From the NCBI RefSeq assembly GCF_009909195.1, contig NZ_JAAAMU010000019.1, positions 62,001 to 126,000 on the forward strand: DNA of 64,000 nt. Reading direction: 5' to 3'. How positions within the stretch are numbered: position 1 is the stretch's first letter; each line of letters starts with the position of its first letter. The notes beneath the pieces are model-generated. The model ran no database searches and was not told the origin of the DNA. It saw nothing but the letters and a program-made list of their open reading frames with translations. The position numbers and the translations under genes were made by a program. This document shows positions 59,814-64,000 of the stretch, piece by piece. The stretch comes from Paenibacillus sacheonensis (GTDB lineage Bacteria > Bacillota > Bacilli > Paenibacillales > Paenibacillaceae).

Positions 59814-60638
59814 TTATTGCTTGGCGGCTCGATCCCGATAAGCCCAATGGTTCGTCGGACCGTGACCATGACCCAGCTCCAAGGAATCCTCGATGGCGGC
59901 TTGGATGAACGATTTGGCGGCGGCCAGCGCTTCGCGTATATCGCGCCCTCTCGCCAGCTCCGCCGTAATCGCCGCCGCGAACGTGCAGCCGGTGCCGTGC
60001 GTATGGCGCGTCTCTCTGCGCTCGCTGCTGAATTCATAGAAATCCCGGCCGTCGAACAGGAGATCCACCACCACAGAGGCGCCCGAAGGATCATGACCGC
60101 CCTTCATCACGACATGCTTCGCGCCATAAGCCGCAAGCTTCCTGGCCGCTTCCTTCCGATCCTCCATGCCGAGAATCTTCATTCCCGTCAGCAGCTCGGC
60201 TTCCGGAATATTCGGCGTCACGACCCAGGCGAGCGGCAGCAGCGATTCCTTGAGCGCGCGAATCGATTCCTCCAGCAGCAGCACGGCGCCGCCTTTGGCG
60301 ATCATGACCGGATCGACGACGACCTTCTGCCAGCGATAGCGACGAAGCTTCTCCGCCACGCAGACGATAATTTCGCTGCTGAACAGCATGCCGGTCTTCA
60401 CCGCATCCGCTCCAAGATCCTCCCCGATCGCGTCGATCTGCCGCCCGACCGCTTCGACCGTCAAGGGATAAATCCCCTGCACGCCCAATGTGTTCTGCGC
60501 GGTTACCGCCGTAATAGCGGACATCCCGAACACGCGCAATTCCTGAAAGGTTTTCAGGTCGGCCTGAATGCCCGCGCCTCCCCCGCTGTCCGATCCCGCG
60601 ATCGTTAATGCCCGTGCGACCTTCGGCTGATTCGTCAT
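59814..60638 (-). CDS. thiD: Hydroxymethylpyrimidine/phosphomethylpyrimidine kinase
   Basis: A 274-residue ribokinase-like enzyme: TIAGSDSGGGAGIQADLKTF at the N-terminus, AVTAQNTLGVQGI, VVDPVMIAKGG, and the anion hole/catalytic THGTGCTFAAAI near residue 215. It phosphorylates HMP and HMP-P in thiamine synthesis. ATG 60638 follows GGTGGGAG; the TPP riboswitch about 100 nt upstream controls it. It is convergent with the AraC gene with only 13 bp between. Confidence 0.92.
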   Translation of the reverse strand: MTNQPKVARALTIAGSDSGGGAGIQADLKTFQELRVFGMSAITAVTAQNTLGVQGIYPLTVEAVGRQIDAIGEDLGADAVKTGMLFSSEIIVCVAEKLRRYRWQKVVVDPVMIAKGGAVLLLEESIRALKESLLPLAWVVTPNIPEAELLTGMKILGMEDRKEAARKLAAYGAKHVVMKGGHDPSGASVVVDLLFDGRDFYEFSSERRETRHTHGTGCTFAAAITAELARGRDIREALAAAKSFIQAAIEDSLELGHGHGPTNHWAYRDRAAKQ

Positions 60639-60674
60639 GCTTGACTCCCACCTATCCGTTATGATGAAGAACGA

Positions 60675-60712
60675 CAAAAAAGCGCCTCCCCCGCAGAACG
60701 CAGGCAAGGCGC
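60675..60712 (-). terminator. Expression-platform terminator of the TPP riboswitch
   Basis: Stem GCGCCTTGCCTGC/GCGGGGGAGGCGC followed by TTTTTT on the minus strand, between the TPP aptamer and thiD. Confidence 0.8.
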
Positions 60713-60740
60713 GCTTTAATACGCACGCAAAATTGCTGTA

Positions 60741-60830
60741 CCCTTCCTACGATGGCATTACCCAACAGGTTAAACGGTCTACGGCAGATTAGCCGTACTC
60801 TCAGCCTGCTTCCGCAAGCTCCCGCGTCTA
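60741..60830 (-). promoter_or_regulatory. TPP riboswitch (THI element)
   Basis: Minus-strand RNA contains the conserved THI pieces in order: CGGGAGC, AGGCTGAGAGTACGG, AACCTGTTGGGTAATGCCAT and CGTAGGAAGGG. It binds thiamine pyrophosphate and, through the adjacent terminator, shuts off thiD when TPP is abundant. Confidence 0.93.
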
Positions 60831-60929
60831 TTCGATTACGGTAAGTGTAGTCCAGGAGACTGGTAAATGCAAGGATATCATGGGCAGTCGGCGGGGAAAG
60901 CACAATTGGACGGCCGGTTGCGAATGCAT

Positions 60930-61817
60930 TTAGCAACCATCTCCCCTTAGACGGTACAGACGATCGGAGACGTCAGCCAAACGATCCTTAATCAATATAG
61001 CCTCCGAATAGGACGAGGGAATCATCTGATAGCCGCAGTGAATCCCCGCTAGGCCTCCTGCAATCGCGCCGATCGTGTCGGAGTCCCCGCCCAGATTGGC
61101 CGCTTTTTGCACGACTTCGCTAAAATCCGACGCATGCAGAAGAATGTGCAGCACCCATCTGAAGGTATGAACGACATAGCCGCTCGGTTCGCAGTCCGGC
61201 AGCTCCTCGATGCAGCCATCATACGCCGTTCCTGCCGTCTCTTTCAGGATTGCCTTTCTCATTTCCTCGCCTTGCAGAAGCCGGGTCGCGATACGATTGT
61301 AAATCACGCAGGCATCGCTGCATCGCTCGTCGTAATGGGTCATCTTGGACTGCATGCGGGACACCCGTATCATCACAGGCATATCGGCGTACGCCAACGC
61401 TGCGGGCAGACAGCGCATCAAGGACCCGTTCCCTCCGCTCTGCCCTAGATCCAGATCGGTCAGAAAGGCTGCTTCGAACCATTGATCCTCGTAATTCTCG
61501 AAAGCGCGTCGGATCGTGCTGCCGATATCCTTCGGTTTGGAACGGTACCATGCCAGAAAATGATGGCCGATCGCCTCCATTGGATCCGCCGGGCTGTCCA
61601 GAATGCCTGCCGCTACGCACAGCGTCATCATCGTATCGTCGGTCACTTCCCCGGGCTCCAGCTGCCATACCCCGCCCCCGACGATTTTATCGACATATCC
61701 ATACCGGGCTCTGATTTCCACGGAAGTCATAAATTCCGTCGTGCCTCCCAAAGCATCGCCTACCGCAACGCCGTAGAGGCCGCCTTTGATTCGATCGAAC
61801 AAACGGGCATCCTTCAC
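60930..61817 (-). CDS. ADP-ribosylglycohydrolase-family protein
   Basis: A 295-residue all-alpha DraG/ARH enzyme: GLYGVAVGDALGGTTEF, the metal-binding EVTDDTMMTL near residue 58, SGGNGSLMRCLP near 128, and GGDSDTIGAIAGGLAG near 243 carrying the second metal Asp pair. It removes ADP-ribose from proteins or small molecules; no partner transferase is in the window. GTG 61817 follows GAGGG with 7-nt spacing. Confidence 0.9.
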   Translation of the reverse strand: MKDARLFDRIKGGLYGVAVGDALGGTTEFMTSVEIRARYGYVDKIVGGGVWQLEPGEVTDDTMMTLCVAAGILDSPADPMEAIGHHFLAWYRSKPKDIGSTIRRAFENYEDQWFEAAFLTDLDLGQSGGNGSLMRCLPAALAYADMPVMIRVSRMQSKMTHYDERCSDACVIYNRIATRLLQGEEMRKAILKETAGTAYDGCIEELPDCEPSGYVVHTFRWVLHILLHASDFSEVVQKAANLGGDSDTIGAIAGGLAGIHCGYQMIPSSYSEAILIKDRLADVSDRLYRLRGDGC

Positions 61818-62270
61818 TAGTTTCCCTCGCTCTCTTTGAGGATTTACGCACGCCTGCTTATTCTATCACTTCGCGATTCGATGCAGACCCGTTAACATTT
61901 TTCCACAGCCCGATTCGCTAACATAAGGTTACGCGGCTGTAGGCGGCGGCCGGTTCGCGGAAGGAGCCAACGCGGAAGCAGGCGGCATTCGGGTTAAAAT
62001 AATGAAATAGTTGTCATCATAACATAGAAAATGCCGAAAAAGTCTCTTCCAGCTTCGTTTTCCATGCTTGCTTTGGCGATTGTCTTCCCTTGGATCCAAA
62101 AATCGTCCGCTCTCGTATTCCGCATGTATTATCGTTAATCAGCCGCGGCTCTAGGCCTATCGTCTCCTGGCATTCATCGCCGAAAGTCATTCGCTGCCTC
62201 CTTCCATTAGACATCTTAGCGCCCGAACCAAAATCGAACAACAATTGAGCAATAAAGTTCCAAATAGATG

Positions 62271-62279
62271 TGTTATAAT
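62271..62279 (+). promoter_or_regulatory. Extended -10 promoter of the ABC exporter gene
   Basis: TGTTATAAT gives a TGn extended -10; the -35 region is poor. It lies 77 bp before the GTG start. 61818-62270 holds no gene that I can support; a minus-strand frame at 62017-62364 lacks a ribosome site and covers this promoter. Confidence 0.5.
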
Positions 62280-62355
62280 GCCTTTGTTTTGGGGTGAAGG
62301 CACCTGCTTTGCTCGAATTCGCGCATTTTAGAAACCTACAGAAGCTGGTGATTAC

Positions 62356-64000
62356 GTGTTTCAACTGAAATGGTTATGGCACAATCTACTGGGAGATCGC
62401 GCGAAATACATTCTCGCGTTATGCCTCTCGGTCGTAGGCTCCTCGCTCACGATCGTCAACCCGTATATCGGGCAGCGCATCGTCGACACGTTCATCGCGG
62501 GCAGCGACGCGGCCGCCAATCTGGCGGACAAACGAGGCCTGCTGATCGGACTCTGCATCGGCATGGTCGGGTTTTCGCTGCTCCGCACGGGGCTGGCCTA
62601 CGGAACGGCCATGCTGTACGAGCTGGCTTCGCAGAACCTGCTCTACCGCGTTCGGATTTATCTGTACAACAAGATTCAGGGTCAAGATATGAAGTATTAC
62701 GACAAGAACCGTACCGGGGACCTCATGACAAGGATGACCGGGGACCTCGAGATGGTCCGCCACTCCCTTGCATGGATCATCAAAACGATCATCGAGTCGC
62801 TGACGGTCTTCGCGGCAGCCGTCGTCTACTTCTTCTACATCGATGCCGGGCTGACGCTCTGGCTGTTGATTCTATCGCCGCCGATCTTTATCGTCGCTTT
62901 TCTGTTCGCGAGACGCGTCCGGCCGATGTACGTCGACCTCCGGGAACGCCTGTCGCAGCTAAATACGGCCACGCAGGAGAACATCGCGGGCAACCGCGTC
63001 GTCAAGGCGTTCGCGCGGGAAGAGTACGAGATCCGGAAGTTCACCGAGAAGAACGTCAACTATGCCACGGCGAACAAAGCTGCCGCGATGGTATGGCTCG
63101 ATTACTTCCCGTATCTGGAAACCTTCGCGCAGGCGTTCGCCGTCATCCTGATGGCGGCGGGCGGCTTGTACGTCATGGACGGACGCCTCACGTTCGGCGA
63201 ATTTTCAGCGTTCTCCGCGTTGATCTGGGGCTTATCCAACCCGATGCGCAACATCGGCATCATCATCAACGATATTCAACGCTTCTTCGCAAGCTTGAGC
63301 AAGATTATCGATATCTACTACGCCCATCCGGAGATCGTGAACGAGCATCAGGCGCTGGAGAAGCGTCGCTACGAAGGGCGAATTCGCTTCGACAACGTCA
63401 GCTTCAAGTACGAGAGCGCGACCGTGCTGGAGGGCATCAGCTTCGAGGTCGAGCCCGGCGAGACGATCGCCATCATGGGCGCCACGGGCTCCGGCAAGAC
63501 GACGCTCATCAATCTGATTCCGCGCTTCTACGATGCCACGAAAGGACGCGTCCTGATCGACGGCATCGATGTGCGCAAACTGGAGCTCGACGAGCTCCGA
63601 GGAAACATCGGCGTAGCGACGCAGGATGTCCTGCTGTTCTCCGACTCGATCGACGGCAATATCGCCTACAGCAATCCCGACATGCCGGAGGACGACGTCA
63701 CCAGGTTCGCCAAGCTGGCGGCGGCTCACGACTTCATCCGCAAAATGCCGGAGGGCTACGATACGGTCGTCGGCGAACGCGGCGTCGGCCTATCCGGCGG
63801 ACAGAAGCAGCGAATCGCGCTGGCTCGGGCCATGGCCGTGCAGCCGCCAATTCTCATCCTCGACGATACGACGTCCGCCGTCGACAACGAGACGGAAGAA
63901 CATATTCAGCGCAGCCTGCGCGAGCTCGACTATTCTTGCACCAAAATCATCATCGCCCAGCGCGTGTCGACGACGGCGGAAGCCGACCGGATTCTCATTC
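62356..64000 (+). CDS. ABC exporter, fused membrane and ATPase domains, 3' truncated
   Basis: 548 codons are visible. Residues about 15-310 form six membrane helices of the type-I exporter fold (FIAGSDAAANLADKRGLLIG and a coupling helix near VRIYLYNKIQGQDMKYYDKN); from about 340 the ATPase has Walker A GATGSGKTT, Q-loop, signature LSGGQKQ and Walker B ILILDDTTSAVD. The window ends just after the H-loop region (IIIAQRVSTTAEADRI), where the usual His is Gln (AQR). Such transporters often work as heterodimers, with a partner gene next; it would lie beyond the right edge. GTG 62356 has a weak ribosome site (GGTG). Confidence 0.9.
   Translation, partial: MFQLKWLWHNLLGDRAKYILALCLSVVGSSLTIVNPYIGQRIVDTFIAGSDAAANLADKRGLLIGLCIGMVGFSLLRTGLAYGTAMLYELASQNLLYRVRIYLYNKIQGQDMKYYDKNRTGDLMTRMTGDLEMVRHSLAWIIKTIIESLTVFAAAVVYFFYIDAGLTLWLLILSPPIFIVAFLFARRVRPMYVDLRERLSQLNTATQENIAGNRVVKAFAREEYEIRKFTEKNVNYATANKAAAMVWLDYFPYLETFAQAFAVILMAAGGLYVMDGRLTFGEFSAFSALIWGLSNPMRNIGIIINDIQRFFASLSKIIDIYYAHPEIVNEHQALEKRRYEGRIRFDNVSFKYESATVLEGISFEVEPGETIAIMGATGSGKTTLINLIPRFYDATKGRVLIDGIDVRKLELDELRGNIGVATQDVLLFSDSIDGNIAYSNPDMPEDDVTRFAKLAAAHDFIRKMPEGYDTVVGERGVGLSGGQKQRIALARAMAVQPPILILDDTTSAVDNETEEHIQRSLRELDYSCTKIIIAQRVSTTAEADRILI

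Noticed and set aside
62017..62364. 115-codon minus-strand ORF before the ABC exporter
   Set aside because: It covers the exporter's promoter and start, has no ribosome site, and its composition does not look protein-like.

Overview
The window looks like a chromosomal piece of a high-GC, endospore-lineage Firmicute of the Paenibacillaceae (Paenibacillus/Cohnella type). The evidence is strong AGGAGG ribosome sites, tandem T-box leaders, a TPP riboswitch, bacillithiol deacetylase genes (bshB2-yojF), a YesM/YesN-type two-component system beside an LplABC-like sugar ABC transporter, and an SLH-domain surface protein. No rRNA, tRNA, IS element, CRISPR array or prophage is visible. Most genes lie on the minus strand.

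Layout. 1-1150: 5' part of an MHYT-PAS signalling gene. 1417-10504: a polysaccharide-type uptake locus (Gfo/Idh/MocA oxidoreductase, solute-binding lipoprotein, two permeases, YesN regulator, YesM kinase). 10592-11317: tandem repeats, TGCA palindromes and an orphan copy of the promoter box found before the ABC operon and the GH66 gene. 11415-12811: an attenuator-controlled pyrH paralogue and an HD-domain gene. 12839-16009: GIY-YIG protein, frameshifted phosphotransferase gene, MarR regulator with FMN reductase. 16153-19027: a packed VOC/glyoxalase operon headed by an ECF sigma factor with a VOC-like tail. 19307-20526: ECF sigma and membrane anti-sigma-like pair. 22159-28360: secreted GH66 dextranase-like enzyme, GH116-like glycosidase, AraC regulator. 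31314-34774: UDP-uronic acid synthesis plus a polyprenyl-phosphate glycosyltransferase and LAB_N protein. 35416-37962: acetolactate synthase behind two T-boxes. 39908-42728: two bshB2-yojF pairs. 44157-46832: secreted beta-helix protein. 47506-51804: membrane/ATP-grasp/K+ channel operon. 52141-53465: LysM L,D-transpeptidase with a structured leader. 53567-57784: SLH-anchored protein with a DUF2252 kinase-like domain. 58067-61817: phytanoyl-CoA dioxygenase with AraC regulator, thiD with TPP riboswitch, ADP-ribosylglycohydrolase. 62356 to the end: ABC exporter, 3' truncated.

How it fits together. The ABC operon, the GH66 gene and an orphan promoter share the same 22-bp-period direct repeat exactly 28 bp from the -10, two of them with a cre-like site at the same position. 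This suggests one YesN-type regulon that degrades and imports an alpha-glucan-like substrate. The most unusual items are the leader-peptide attenuator before pyrH, the sigma-VOC fusion, the exported DUF2252 protein, the GspS-like/DUF350/K+ channel operon, and several intergenic tandem-repeat arrays that share an ATGCTGC core.
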